From Candidatus Chloroploca sp. Khr17 (GTDB taxonomy: Bacteria > Chloroflexota > Chloroflexia > Chloroflexales > Chloroflexaceae), in assembly GCF_004138165.1 (NCBI RefSeq), contig NZ_RYFF01000007.1:105186-169185 (forward strand): DNA of 64,000 nt, read 5' to 3'. The notes beneath the pieces were generated by a model that did no database searches, was not told where the DNA came from, and worked only from the letters and a program-made list of their open reading frames with translations. The translations under genes were made by a program, and so were the position numbers. This document shows, piece by piece, positions 37,339 through 46,240 of the stretch (within the stretch, counting starts at the first letter, position 1; each line of letters opens with the position of its first letter).

Positions 37339-38289
37339 ATGCGTGTGTTAATTACCGGTGCGGCAGGCTTTCTCGGTTCCCATCTATGCGACCGGTTTTT
37401 GGGCGAGGGCCATGAGGTGATCGGGATGGATAATCTGATCACCGGAACAACGGATAATATTGCCCATCTCGCCAATCATGCTCGTTTCAGCTTTATTAAA
37501 CACGACGTTACCAACTATATCTATGTCGCCGGCCCGCTTGATGCGATTCTGCACTTTGCCTCGCCTGCGTCACCGATTGATTATCTGGAATTGCCGATCC
37601 AGACGCTGAAGGTCGGCGCCCTCGGCACCCATAAAGCCCTCGGCCTCGCCCGCGATAAGGGGGCCCGTTTCCTGCTCGCGTCAACCTCTGAGGTCTATGG
37701 CGATCCACAGGTGCATCCGCAACCCGAAACCTATTACGGTCATGTGAATCCGGTCGGGCCTCGTGGGGTCTATGATGAGGCCAAACGCTTCGCCGAGGCG
37801 ATCACGATGGCCTATCATACCTACCACGGCCTCGAGACGCGCATTGTGCGCATCTTTAATACCTATGGCCCCCGGATGCGTCTGCGTGATGGACGAGTCG
37901 TGCCCAATTTCATTGCCCAGGCCCTCAAACGCCAACCCCTGACCCTCTATGGTGATGGGATGCAGACCCGGTCGTTTCAATATGTGAGCGATCTGGTCGA
38001 GGGCATCTATCGGTTGCTTCTTTCTGATGAGGCCGAACCCGTCAATATTGGCAATCCGGGCGAATTTACCATCAAGGAGTTTGCTGGGATTGTCAATGAA
38101 CTGACCGGCAATGAGGCAGGAACCGTGACAAAAGATCTGCGCACACTGGATGATCCCCAGGTGCGCCAGCCCGATATTAGCAAGGCGCGACGGATTCTCG
38201 GGTGGGAACCGCAGGTAACGTTGAGCGAGGGCCTGACTTTGACCATCCCCTGGTTTCGGGAGGAACTGCACCGCCGCAATGAGATCTAG
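37339..38289 (+). CDS. UDP-glucuronate decarboxylase-like NAD-dependent epimerase/dehydratase
   Basis: 316 residues, extended SDR fold: [19 protein letters not shown] (NAD binding), [28 protein letters not shown], catalytic [10 protein letters not shown] (Tyr-x3-Lys) and [20 protein letters not shown]. The combination FASPASP plus GVYDEAKR is characteristic of UDP-xylose synthases. It would make UDP-xylose for glycan assembly. The start at 37339 follows GAGGAGCGGG; an upstream in-frame GTG at 37309 overlaps the previous gene. Confidence 0.88.
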   Translation: MRVLITGAAGFLGSHLCDRFLGEGHEVIGMDNLITGTTDNIAHLANHARFSFIKHDVTNYIYVAGPLDAILHFASPASPIDYLELPIQTLKVGALGTHKALGLARDKGARFLLASTSEVYGDPQVHPQPETYYGHVNPVGPRGVYDEAKRFAEAITMAYHTYHGLETRIVRIFNTYGPRMRLRDGRVVPNFIAQALKRQPLTLYGDGMQTRSFQYVSDLVEGIYRLLLSDEAEPVNIGNPGEFTIKEFAGIVNELTGNEAGTVTKDLRTLDDPQVRQPDISKARRILGWEPQVTLSEGLTLTIPWFREELHRRNEI

Positions 38290-38316
38290 CGCACGCGGGA
38301 CAATGGCTTTGATGGT

Positions 38317-39867
38317 ATGACGCATCCGTGGTTCAAGGTTGTAGTCTGGTTGTTGGTCGGCAGCAGTGCGCTCGCGCTTGCCCTGCTGCCTTTGACGACC
38401 GCAGCATTGTTGCTCTTTGCTCTGGTTGCCGTCGCCCTGGCGGTGGTCAATCCGGTCTGGATCATCTACCTGGCGATCCTCTCGGTACCCGTGCAAGAAT
38501 TACTGGTGTTGCCAGGCGGGCTTTCGTTGACCCAGACAGCCCTCGTGCTGATGATCGGGTCGTTTGCCCTACATACGCTGATCCGGCCTGATGATCCTCA
38601 GCGCTTCGGGCGGCTCTTGCCCCCGCTGGCGCTTTTTGTCTGGACACTCGCGCTATCGGCGGTCGGAACACCCTACAACCGTAGCGAGGCGGTGCGTGAG
38701 GTCGTGCGCTGGGCCACGGTACCCTTGATCTATCTTTTTGCCCTGCGAATCCTCGATCCGGTGCTGCTGCGCGAAGACCGGGGCTGGGCCGGCGTGAACT
38801 GGCGCATCTGGGGCCTGGTGGCCGCCCTCTTGATCGCCCCTGCAGTCACTGCCCTCGTGGGCCTCGTTCAATACTGGTATGGCCTCGGGCCACCAAGTTT
38901 TGCGATTGGTGGCGGAAGAGTGCGTGCGTATGGTACGATAGGTCAACCCAATTCATTTGCGGGCTATCTGAACCAGGCCTGGCCGCTGGCCGTAGGCATC
39001 GCCCTCTTTGCCATGGTCGGGTTGATCCGTGGGGCAAGGCGTCTGCCAGCCGTGGTGGCCCTGGCAGGATCTGGGCTTGCCGGTGGTTTGCTGCTAGCTG
39101 GATTGGTGGCAAGCTTCTCGCGGGGGGGCTGGATCGGGGCCGTCGGGGGTACGCTGGCCCTGGGGGTTGCGACCGTGATCATGCTGCCTGCCCAACTCCG
39201 GCGCCTGGTGCGACGACTTGCCCTGGTTGCGGCCGCTGGGCTGATCGGGTTGGCCCTCCTCGGCGGGGGAGGCTTGCTGCCTGCGACCTTCACCCAGCGG
39301 ATTGCGAGTCTGACCAATAACCTGCGCCTCTTTGATGCCCGCGGGGTGGCCATTACTCCGGCAAATTTTGCGGTGGTCGAACGCATGGCGCATCTTCAAG
39401 CAGCATGGCATATGCTCGAACGCTACCCACTGACCGGGGTTGGGCCAGGTAACTATAGCATTGCCTATGAAGAGCCGCCGCGTCTGGGGGAACGTCCGAT
39501 CAGTATTCGGCCCTGGTATCAGTCACGAGGTCATGCCCATAATTACTATTTACATATTGCCGCCGAGGCGGGTATTATTGGTCTGACAGCCTACTTGATT
39601 CTTATTGGGACGGTCATCGTCCAGGCGGTGCGTGCCGTGCAAGCGGCCGAGGGCTGGTTTTGGCAGGGGATTGCAGCGGGAAGCGTCGGGGTCGTGGGGG
39701 CCGTGGCGGCCCATAATCTGTTTGAACATCTGCATGTCCTGAATATGGGCCTGCAGCTCGGCACCATCTGGGCGTTGCTTGTCCTGGTAGAATGGCATGG
39801 CCTCGGCACATCACAACCAGCGCCAGATCGCGTACCAGCGGGCGGAAACTGGTTGTATGAGCGTTGA
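38317..39867 (+). CDS. O-antigen ligase/polymerase family membrane protein
   Basis: 516 residues, strongly hydrophobic with about a dozen predicted helices. The Wzy_C-like region includes GTIGQPNSFAGYLNQAWPL, SFSRGGWIGAVGG and ERYPLTGVGPGNYSIAYEE, with the periplasmic loop and histidine-containing YQSRGHAHNYYLHIAAEAGIIG typical of O-antigen ligases and polymerases. It probably polymerises or transfers the polysaccharide built with the two upstream genes. No clear ribosome site was seen before ATG 38317. Confidence 0.82.
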   Translation: MTHPWFKVVVWLLVGSSALALALLPLTTAALLLFALVAVALAVVNPVWIIYLAILSVPVQELLVLPGGLSLTQTALVLMIGSFALHTLIRPDDPQRFGRLLPPLALFVWTLALSAVGTPYNRSEAVREVVRWATVPLIYLFALRILDPVLLREDRGWAGVNWRIWGLVAALLIAPAVTALVGLVQYWYGLGPPSFAIGGGRVRAYGTIGQPNSFAGYLNQAWPLAVGIALFAMVGLIRGARRLPAVVALAGSGLAGGLLLAGLVASFSRGGWIGAVGGTLALGVATVIMLPAQLRRLVRRLALVAAAGLIGLALLGGGGLLPATFTQRIASLTNNLRLFDARGVAITPANFAVVERMAHLQAAWHMLERYPLTGVGPGNYSIAYEEPPRLGERPISIRPWYQSRGHAHNYYLHIAAEAGIIGLTAYLILIGTVIVQAVRAVQAAEGWFWQGIAAGSVGVVGAVAAHNLFEHLHVLNMGLQLGTIWALLVLVEWHGLGTSQPAPDRVPAGGNWLYER

Positions 39868-39932
39868 GATGCGCAAGATGAAGGTGGCGAAGTGGCAGCG
39901 AAGCGCGACAGCAAAAGGGGTAGATTGAGTTG

Positions 39933-41003
39933 ATGATTGATAAGAGCAACACCAATGAGGAAGAGTCTGATTTTACATCAGATGCGCTGCCCGACGAAGC
40001 AGAAGTCGAGCAGAAGGGCTTTGTCCTCTGGGATCGGCTGCGCAGTCCCCGCACCCTGATTTCATTTGGTCTCGCGATTGCTATCGTGGTCTTTGTCTTT
40101 TCGGGGCTCAATATTGATGTTCGCCAGACCTGGCAATACATCCAGCAAGTCAATCCATGGATGCTCGTGCTCGGCTTTCTGATCTTCTATCTGACCTTCC
40201 CTATGCGTGCCTTGCGCTGGCGACTCTTGCTGGGCAATGCGGGGGTTCCTGTCCACGAAGGACGGCATGACTGGGCCTCACTTCCTGCGTTGATGGAATA
40301 TATCTATCTCTCGTGGTTTGCCAACTGCATCGTGCCGGCCAAGCTCGGCGATGCGTATCGAGGGTATCTCCTCAAGCATAACGGGCGCGTCTCGTTCTCG
40401 TCGGCCTTTGGCACCATCTTTGCCGAGCGGTTGCTCGATATGCTGGGCCTGTTCTTGCTCCTCCTTATTTCGGCCTGGTTTACCTTTGGCGTCCACATGC
40501 CCGAAGGAACGCAACTCATCTTTGGCTTCGGGGCGATCCTGGTGGTCGCAATTCTGGCTGGGCTAGCCGGGATGCGCTGGCTCGGGCCAGTGGTGCGCAA
40601 GATCATCCCGCAGCGCATGCACCAGTTTTATGACCGTTTCGAGCACGCAGCGCTCAGTTCATTCAAGCCAACCGTCCTGCCGCGCCTGATCCTCTTTACT
40701 GGGATGATCTGGATGCTCGAAGGTTTTCGGCTCTTTTTTGTGATCGAAGCCTTTGGCCCAGCCGTCTCGGGGCTCTCGCTCTCGGCGATCATCTTTGTGG
40801 CGCTCGCTTCATCGCTGCTGACGGCCCTGCCGATTACACCTGCCGGGCTCGGGGTTGTAGAGGGGGCGATCACGGTCGTGTTGCTCTTCTTTGGCATTGA
40901 ACAGAGCCTGGGGATCGCGATTACGCTGCTTGACCGCCTGATCAACTTCTGGAGCATTGTCGTCGGGGGGTTTTTCGTCTATCTGTTTAGCAAGCGACGC
41001 TAG
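39933..41003 (+). CDS. Flippase-like membrane protein (LPG_synthase_TM/UPF0104 family)
   Basis: 356 residues. An acidic soluble N-terminus is followed by about eight helices. FPMRALRWRLLL, SWFANCIVPAKLGDAYRGYLLK, FGTIFAERLLDMLGLFLLL and PITPAGLGVVEGAITVVLLFFGI are the family's characteristic blocks, shared with AglD and the MprF flippase domain. The likely role is lipid or lipid-linked sugar translocation. It ends the exopolysaccharide set; a TTG directly before the ATG is also in frame. Confidence 0.8.
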   Translation: MIDKSNTNEEESDFTSDALPDEAEVEQKGFVLWDRLRSPRTLISFGLAIAIVVFVFSGLNIDVRQTWQYIQQVNPWMLVLGFLIFYLTFPMRALRWRLLLGNAGVPVHEGRHDWASLPALMEYIYLSWFANCIVPAKLGDAYRGYLLKHNGRVSFSSAFGTIFAERLLDMLGLFLLLLISAWFTFGVHMPEGTQLIFGFGAILVVAILAGLAGMRWLGPVVRKIIPQRMHQFYDRFEHAALSSFKPTVLPRLILFTGMIWMLEGFRLFFVIEAFGPAVSGLSLSAIIFVALASSLLTALPITPAGLGVVEGAITVVLLFFGIEQSLGIAITLLDRLINFWSIVVGGFFVYLFSKRR

Positions 41004-41023
41004 TAGAGCCGAAGCACCCGCCG

Positions 41024-42439
41024 TTACCCAGCGGCAGCAATGCCCTGGATGCCACCTTCGGTCAGTTTACGCGCATCGATCAGCTTGTCAACCTCTTCGC
41101 CCGAAAGCAAGCCCTTCTCGACGACAACTTCTTTGATCGTCTTGCCCGAGGCCATCGCCTCCTTGGCGACCGCTGCACCGTTGTTGTAGCCAATCACCGG
41201 ATTCAGCGCCGTCACCAGGATGGCATTCTTGGCCAGCCAACCTTCGGCCTTTTCGCGGTTGGCGGTGATGCCGACCACGCACTTGGTCGTAAAGGCATTG
41301 ATCGCACCAATCAAGACGTGCATCATCTCAAAGAGGTTGTGGGCAATAATCGGCATCATCACGTTGAGTTCGAGTTGCCCGGCCTGCGCAGCAAGATTGA
41401 CCGTCAGGTCACAGCCCTGCACGTGGAAACAGGCCATATTGAGCATCTCGGCCAGCACAGGATTGACCTTGCCAGGCATGATGCTTGAGCCAGGCTGCAC
41501 CGCAGGCAGGCGGATCTCGTCAAAGCCCGTCGCCGGACCCGAGCTAAGCATCCGGAAATCGTTGGCGATCCGCACGAGCGTCCCGCAGAGCGTACGCATA
41601 CTGGCCGAGAAATCGGCCGGATCAGCCATGCTCTGCATCGACTCAAAGAGGTTGCCCGAAGAACGCAGGCCATGGCCGGTCAGCTCGGTCAACTTGTCAA
41701 CCATGCGCTGATGGTACTCGTCATGGGCATTCAGCCCGGTACCGGTTGCGGTACCGCCAATGCCCAGACGGCGCATCCGCTCAGCCGCAGTCACAATCCG
41801 CTCCATATCATTGCGCACCGCCAGTGCATAGGCACCAAACTCTTGCCCAAGGCGCACCGGCACGGCATCCTGCAGGTGGGTACGGCCCGACTTGACCACA
41901 TCGTCAAACTCGACGGCCTTGGCTTCGAGTGCATCGGCCAGATCATCAATGGCGGCGAGCAACTCGGGCAAGCGCCAGAGGCATCCGAGGCGGATCGCGC
42001 TCGGGATCGTATCGTTGGTTGACTGCGCCATATTGACATGGTCATTCGGATTGACCGGCTTCTTGGGGTCATCGAGCGCAAACCCGAGGATCTGATTGGC
42101 CCGATTGGCAATCACCTCGTTCACATTCATATTGTGGGACGTACCGGCCCCAGCCTGGAAAGGATCAACGACAAACTGATTCTGCCATGTACCGGCAAGC
42201 ACCTCATCGGCAGCCTGGATAATCGCCTCGGCCAATTCCGGCTCGAGCAAGCCGAGATCACGGTTGACTTCAGCCGCCGCCCGCTTGAGCATGGCCTGCG
42301 ACCAGACAAACGCTGGATAGGGGCGCTGCCCACTTACCGGAAAATTGAGCACAGCGCGTTGCGTCTGCGCCCCATAGAGCGCATCAGCCGGAACTTGCAT
42401 CTCACCGAGCGAATCCTTCTCAATGCGGAAACCATTCAT
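41024..42439 (-). CDS. fumC: Class II fumarase/aspartase-family lyase, probably fumarate hydratase
   Basis: 471 residues. The superfamily signature GSSIMPGKVNP is intact; GAQTQRAVLNFPVSG and MNVNEVIANRA are fumarase-like, while SGRTHLQDAVPVRLGQEF is shared with aspartases, so an aspartate ammonia-lyase role is not excluded. Fumarase interconverts fumarate and malate and would feed the fumarate reductase encoded at 23664. The start MNGFRIEKDSL at 42439 is chosen because AAGGAG precedes it; the frame runs open to 42667 without a ribosome site and through the promoter-like TGCTACAAT. Confidence 0.78.
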   Translation of the reverse strand: MNGFRIEKDSLGEMQVPADALYGAQTQRAVLNFPVSGQRPYPAFVWSQAMLKRAAAEVNRDLGLLEPELAEAIIQAADEVLAGTWQNQFVVDPFQAGAGTSHNMNVNEVIANRANQILGFALDDPKKPVNPNDHVNMAQSTNDTIPSAIRLGCLWRLPELLAAIDDLADALEAKAVEFDDVVKSGRTHLQDAVPVRLGQEFGAYALAVRNDMERIVTAAERMRRLGIGGTATGTGLNAHDEYHQRMVDKLTELTGHGLRSSGNLFESMQSMADPADFSASMRTLCGTLVRIANDFRMLSSGPATGFDEIRLPAVQPGSSIMPGKVNPVLAEMLNMACFHVQGCDLTVNLAAQAGQLELNVMMPIIAHNLFEMMHVLIGAINAFTTKCVVGITANREKAEGWLAKNAILVTALNPVIGYNNGAAVAKEAMASGKTIKEVVVEKGLLSGEEVDKLIDARKLTEGGIQGIAAAG

Positions 42440-42495
42440 ACTGTCGGGCTCCTTTGTCCATTTCATTACGCCACAGAGCGCATCGCCACGGCTAG

Positions 42496-42501
42496 ATTGT
42501 A
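42496..42501 (-). promoter_or_regulatory. Extended -10 candidate for the fumarase gene
   Basis: On the minus strand TACAAT preceded by TGC gives the extended -10 TGNTACAAT, about 57 bases upstream of the ATG. No convincing -35 at the right spacing. Confidence 0.4.
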
Positions 42502-42544
42502 GCACACGTCCAGGCAACTGTGGTAAGGCGCTGAAAGTCTCATG

Positions 42545-42596
42545 CAAAAGCGGGAACCAACGGTCAGCTGATGCTGGCCGTTGGTTCCCGCTTTTG
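42545..42596. terminator. 24-bp hairpin between protease and fumarase genes
   Basis: CAAAAGCGGGAACCAACGG continuing to TCAGC, a TGAT loop, and GCTGGCCGTTGG... with one G-T pair. It is downstream of the minus-strand protease gene and ends in CTTTTG, suited to terminating it. Same core as the CCAGC family. Confidence 0.6.
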
Positions 42597-42614
42597 TGAA
42601 ATAAGCAGTAAAAT

Positions 42615-44255
42615 TTACAGTTCACCAACCACGATGAACGTATCAAGAATGCGATCAAGTGCCTCAAGATCCGCTTCCGTCACTACCTGTACCTGCACCA
42701 GACCGAGGAACGAGCCATCTTCTGGTTCAAAGGCGACGACGATCAAGACGGTATCGGTGCCACCACAGTTTGTCCAGGTATCGAAGAACCCGGTGTAGAG
42801 GCCATCGCTATAGTCTTCACGCCCTTCATAGGCACAACTCTGACTGAAGGAGTTCTGATCAAGCAGATCGGTGACACTCATCTCTTGCGCGAGTTGCTGC
42901 GAGGCCCCAATAAAGACACCAGGGCTATCCCAGGTATTGATGAAGGCATCAATATCAGGAGCAGCCGTCATACCAACACTGCGCTCCAATTCACGGCCAG
43001 CAAAGTTCCAGGTGCCCGACGAAACATCGCTCCACGAGGTAGGCACTTCAACGATCAAAAGCTCGTTGGCATCGGTGATCTGCTCGTAGCCATCATAAGT
43101 GGCCGAGCCACCATCCTGAATATCAGGAATATTCTCATCACGCGCAAACGAGAAGGTCTCTTCGAGTTCGCGCCCATTGATCTGACCCTCAAGCACCTGC
43201 TGGGTATCACTGCGAAGAATTTCGATCGCCAGGGTATCGCTCGGGTTACGGCTGCGCAGAATATCGCAGTAGTCGGTCATCGTGCCATCGGTCGCCAACA
43301 AGAGACGTTCGAGCTTGGTAATGATATCACCTGGTTTGACCCCGGCATTATCGGCCGGTGAACCCGACTTGACCGACCAGACCCAGATACCCGAGTCTAC
43401 GCCATTGCTAAAGGCTTCACCGTTAATCCCGATCGAGGTGACATCCTCACCCTCGCGCAGCTTCTCGATCAGCGGCAGCGCCTCATCACGCGAAACCGCA
43501 TAGTACTGGTTCGTATCCGAGCGACCGGCATAGTTGACGCCAACGACCGCCCCCTCATTGCTCAACAAGGGTCCACCAGAATTACCGGGGTTGATCGTCG
43601 CATCGTGTTCGAGCACATTATCAACCGAGGCCCAGCTTGTTTCGCCATCGGTACGGGCCTTCGAGATAATGCCACGGGTCAAGGTGAACTCGGGATCGCC
43701 GAGCGGATAACCAGCGGCAAAGACATCGAGGCCGACCTGCAAATCGTTATCATACCAATCGAGATAGGCGAATCCATCGCCTTCAATATCGATCACGGCC
43801 AGATCAGAGCATTCCGAAACGCCAAGGACACGGGCATTGCGCGGACGACTCTCACCATTGACAAAGATCTTGAGCAACGCCGCACCCGTGACCACGTGGT
43901 TATTCGTGACCGCAATGCCACTCTCATCAATAATGAAGCCCGAACCGCGTCCGGCAACATTGAAGAGCATCCCTTCATCGGGTGAGACAAACGTTCCCTG
44001 GGCTTCAATCTGAATGACTGCTTGCTGTGCATCGGACAGCGAACCAAGACCACGGGCAGGCTCGGGGGTCGGCTCAGCTATTGGGGGTTCGCTTGTTGGG
44101 GGTTCGCTTGTTGCAGCCTCGGTGGGCACAGCGGTTGCCCCGGTAGCACCAGGGATAGCAGCCCCACACCCACTCAGCGCCACCATTGCGATCACAAGCA
44201 TCAGCCAGCCGAATGTCCCTGCCTTTCGCCCAACATACCATCTGTTCGACTTCAT
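42615..44255 (-). CDS. Lipoprotein trypsin-like serine protease (S1C/DegP type) with PDZ domain
   Basis: 546 residues. Signal peptide with lipobox ALSGC (Cys30), then a Thr/Pro/Glu-rich linker. The protease domain shows the triad in VTNNHVVTGA, SDLAVIDIEGD and INPGNSGGPLL. A PDZ domain follows (SGIWVWSVKSGSPADNAGVK). The C-terminal ~180 residues form an uncharacterised domain. It should be anchored on the outer side of the cytoplasmic membrane and act in protein quality control. TAGGAGG precedes ATG 44255. It has no partner genes nearby. Confidence 0.9.
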   Translation of the reverse strand: MKSNRWYVGRKAGTFGWLMLVIAMVALSGCGAAIPGATGATAVPTEAATSEPPTSEPPIAEPTPEPARGLGSLSDAQQAVIQIEAQGTFVSPDEGMLFNVAGRGSGFIIDESGIAVTNNHVVTGAALLKIFVNGESRPRNARVLGVSECSDLAVIDIEGDGFAYLDWYDNDLQVGLDVFAAGYPLGDPEFTLTRGIISKARTDGETSWASVDNVLEHDATINPGNSGGPLLSNEGAVVGVNYAGRSDTNQYYAVSRDEALPLIEKLREGEDVTSIGINGEAFSNGVDSGIWVWSVKSGSPADNAGVKPGDIITKLERLLLATDGTMTDYCDILRSRNPSDTLAIEILRSDTQQVLEGQINGRELEETFSFARDENIPDIQDGGSATYDGYEQITDANELLIVEVPTSWSDVSSGTWNFAGRELERSVGMTAAPDIDAFINTWDSPGVFIGASQQLAQEMSVTDLLDQNSFSQSCAYEGREDYSDGLYTGFFDTWTNCGGTDTVLIVVAFEPEDGSFLGLVQVQVVTEADLEALDRILDTFIVVGEL

Positions 44256-44493
44256 CACAACCTCCTATCAGGGCCTTGTAGAAATGAAAAGCGGCCTACA
44301 ACATCTCTAACTCTGGCTGTCTTCTGGTCGACCAAGTAACATGTGAGCGGTTGAGGAGAGGGTGAGGGGAGCACCGGGGAGATCCCATCAACGCCAGACC
44401 TTTGTGCCTACAGGAAGCAGGACGACCTGGACATCTTCAGCCTAAGTATACAACGCTTTTGGCGACTTGTATTGCATACAACGGGGCTTGCGT

Positions 44494-44685
44494 AGGGCGA
44501 TGGCATCTTCCGTTGGTGCGTATCGCCCTACGCGCGGATCGCCTCTATCCGCCCCCACCGTTGGCGTCAACGCCTCAGCTACGCTGGGCAAAGCCGGCCT
44601 GTCGGCTGGATGAGGCCACGCAGGTGGCCTTCGCTGTCGAGGAGCCGCGCCGTTGACGGCCACGGCAAGTAGATACAATCGCCCT
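44494..44685. mobile_element. Inverted-repeat element, family 2, copy 1
   Basis: The 505-base gap 44256-44760 has no gene. It contains this 192-bp element: imperfect ends AGGGCGATGGCAT and ATACAATCGCCCT, and an internal module GGATGAGGCCACGCAGGTGG plus GCAAAGCCGGCCTGTCGGCT. The same ends and module occur at 57291-57687. Confidence 0.6.
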
Positions 44686-44760
44686 AGGGTCCTGCGGCTC
44701 CAAGAATCGTCAGACCACACAGAGCGTGAAGACCGATGAGGTCTCAGGCGAGTTTTGTTT

Positions 44761-45408
44761 CTAACGGGTAAAACGATGCACAACCACCAACAAACCCTCG
44801 CGCACACTAACGTGCGCAGGCGTTGTGATGATGGTATTGCTGATGCCACGGGAGTGTTGGAAGTAGAGGTCGGCTTCATACAGGCTATACTCAAGCCCCC
44901 GGGTCGTAATGCCATGGGCAGGCCCTCCCAGCGGCAAGAGCGAAACAACATCGCCGATAGCGCCATTGATCACCACCGACCGATGCGCCAGATACACCTC
45001 TTGCTCGGCATCAAGCAGACGCACCCGACACGAGGCGAGCTCGGGCAGGGCGAGCAGCGCGACATTCGCCAGGCTCTGATCGAAACGCCCGCCGAGCGCA
45101 CCCAGAATATCAATGCGAGTTGCATTAGCGTCAACGGCCTGGAGCAAGGCCAGTTCCAGATCAGTCTCGTCTTTGGCAGTTGGATATTGACGGATCACAA
45201 CCCCGGCCTGGCGAAACGCATGTAACGCCTGTGGCTTAAGGGAGTCGAGGTCGCCCACCAACAGATCAGGGGTCAAACCGGCGCGATGCAAGCTATTGCC
45301 ACCACCATCTGCAGCAATCAAAAGATCAGCATGACTCAACAGGCCATAAAATGGCTCTACCGTAAAAGCAGGGGCATTGGCAACAATGACAGCATACATG
45401 CGCATCAT
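44761..45408 (-). CDS. thiN: Thiamine pyrophosphokinase
   Basis: 215 residues. The family blocks are YAVIVANAPAF, LLIAADGGGNSLHRAGLTPDLLVGD followed by LDSLK, AKDETDLELALLQAV and ILGALGGRFDQSLANVALL, which together bind ATP and thiamine. It converts thiamine to thiamine diphosphate, the cofactor also needed by KorAB. Three clustered ATGs (45408, 45405, 45399) lie at the start with no clear ribosome site, so the exact start is uncertain. It is divergent from the Nudix regulator gene, 93 bases away. Confidence 0.9.
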   Translation of the reverse strand: MMRMYAVIVANAPAFTVEPFYGLLSHADLLIAADGGGNSLHRAGLTPDLLVGDLDSLKPQALHAFRQAGVVIRQYPTAKDETDLELALLQAVDANATRIDILGALGGRFDQSLANVALLALPELASCRVRLLDAEQEVYLAHRSVVINGAIGDVVSLLPLGGPAHGITTRGLEYSLYEADLYFQHSRGISNTIITTPAHVSVREGLLVVVHRFTR

Positions 45409-45438
45409 TGTAACACGCGGCACGCACTCTGTCCCGGC

Positions 45439-45467
45439 TTGACACTCATCGCAGAGTGCCCTATCAT
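45439..45467 (+). promoter_or_regulatory. Promoter of the Nudix regulator gene
   Basis: TTGACA at 45439-45444, 17-bp spacer, TATCAT at 45462-45467. The start of the inverted repeat at 45466 overlaps the -10 box. Confidence 0.7.
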
Positions 45468-45486
45468 AGTGTAGAAGTAACACTAT
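45466..45486. promoter_or_regulatory. 21-bp inverted repeat, candidate operator of the NrtR-like regulator
   Basis: ATAGTGT-AGAAGTA-ACACTAT: perfect 7-bp arms with a 7-base spacer. It covers the end of the -10 box and the start region of the promoter, an ideal place for autorepression. A minus-strand TATGAT in the same spot could place thiN under the same control. Confidence 0.6.
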
Positions 45487-45501
45487 CATGAGGAGCACAT
45501 T

Positions 45502-46221
45502 ATGGAGGAGTCTGCTGCCACATATGACCCGACCCGCTACCAGCGCCCCTCGGTGACCGTTGATGTGGTAATCTTTACCCTGATCAACCAGGAGCTGCAC
45601 GTTTTGCTTGTCCAGCGGCGCCACTGGCCTTTTGAGGGCTACTGGGCCATCCCTGGTGGCTTTATCAATATGGACGAGTCACTCGTCGAGTCAGCGCGCC
45701 GCGAGCTAGCCGAAGAGACCGGGGTACGCGATGTTTACCTCGAGCAACTCTACACTTTTGGCGAAGTAGGCCGCGATCCGCGTTCGCGGGTGATCAGTGT
45801 CGCCTATATTGCCTTGATCAGCGCCGATGCCCAGAAGATCCGTGCAAGTGACGAGAGCACCGACGTGCGCTGGTTCCCGGTCAGCGCGTTACCCGAACAG
45901 CTTGCGTTTGACCACGACCAGATCCTGGCCTATGCCATCTCACGGCTGCGCTCGAAACTTGAGTATACAACGCTCGCGTTTCAATTATTGCCCGAGCTCT
46001 TTTCCATCCTTGAATTGAAACATATCTATGAGCAGATTCTCGGGGAAGAGCTTGATAAAGGCAATTTTTACCGCAAAATCAAAGAGTCAGGCCTGCTCGA
46101 AGAGACCCAGTTGACCCGCGAAGGGCGCGGACGCCCAACGCGGCTCTGGCGCTTCCGCCGCGAGCGGGCCGGTGAAAAGCAGTTTGTCTTCCGCTGGCGC
46201 GAAGATCGCCTGAGTAGATAA
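45502..46221 (+). CDS. NrtR-type regulator: Nudix domain plus winged helix
   Basis: 239 residues. Residues 20-140 form a Nudix domain with an intact Nudix box at 53-75 (G-x5-E-x7-REL-x-EE-x-G), so hydrolase activity on an ADP-ribose-like substrate is possible even though many NrtR regulators have lost it. The C-terminal part (FSILELKHIYEQILGEELD, FYRKIKESGLLEE, RGRPTRLWRF) is the winged helix of the NrtR family, which senses ADP-ribose or sugar derivatives. ATGAGGAGC precedes the ATG. Targets are likely its own gene and perhaps the MATE gene 19 bases downstream. Confidence 0.88.
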   Translation: MEESAATYDPTRYQRPSVTVDVVIFTLINQELHVLLVQRRHWPFEGYWAIPGGFINMDESLVESARRELAEETGVRDVYLEQLYTFGEVGRDPRSRVISVAYIALISADAQKIRASDESTDVRWFPVSALPEQLAFDHDQILAYAISRLRSKLEYTTLAFQLLPELFSILELKHIYEQILGEELDKGNFYRKIKESGLLEETQLTREGRGRPTRLWRFRRERAGEKQFVFRWREDRLSR

Positions 46222-46240
46222 GAGATGGTCAGATCGTTTT

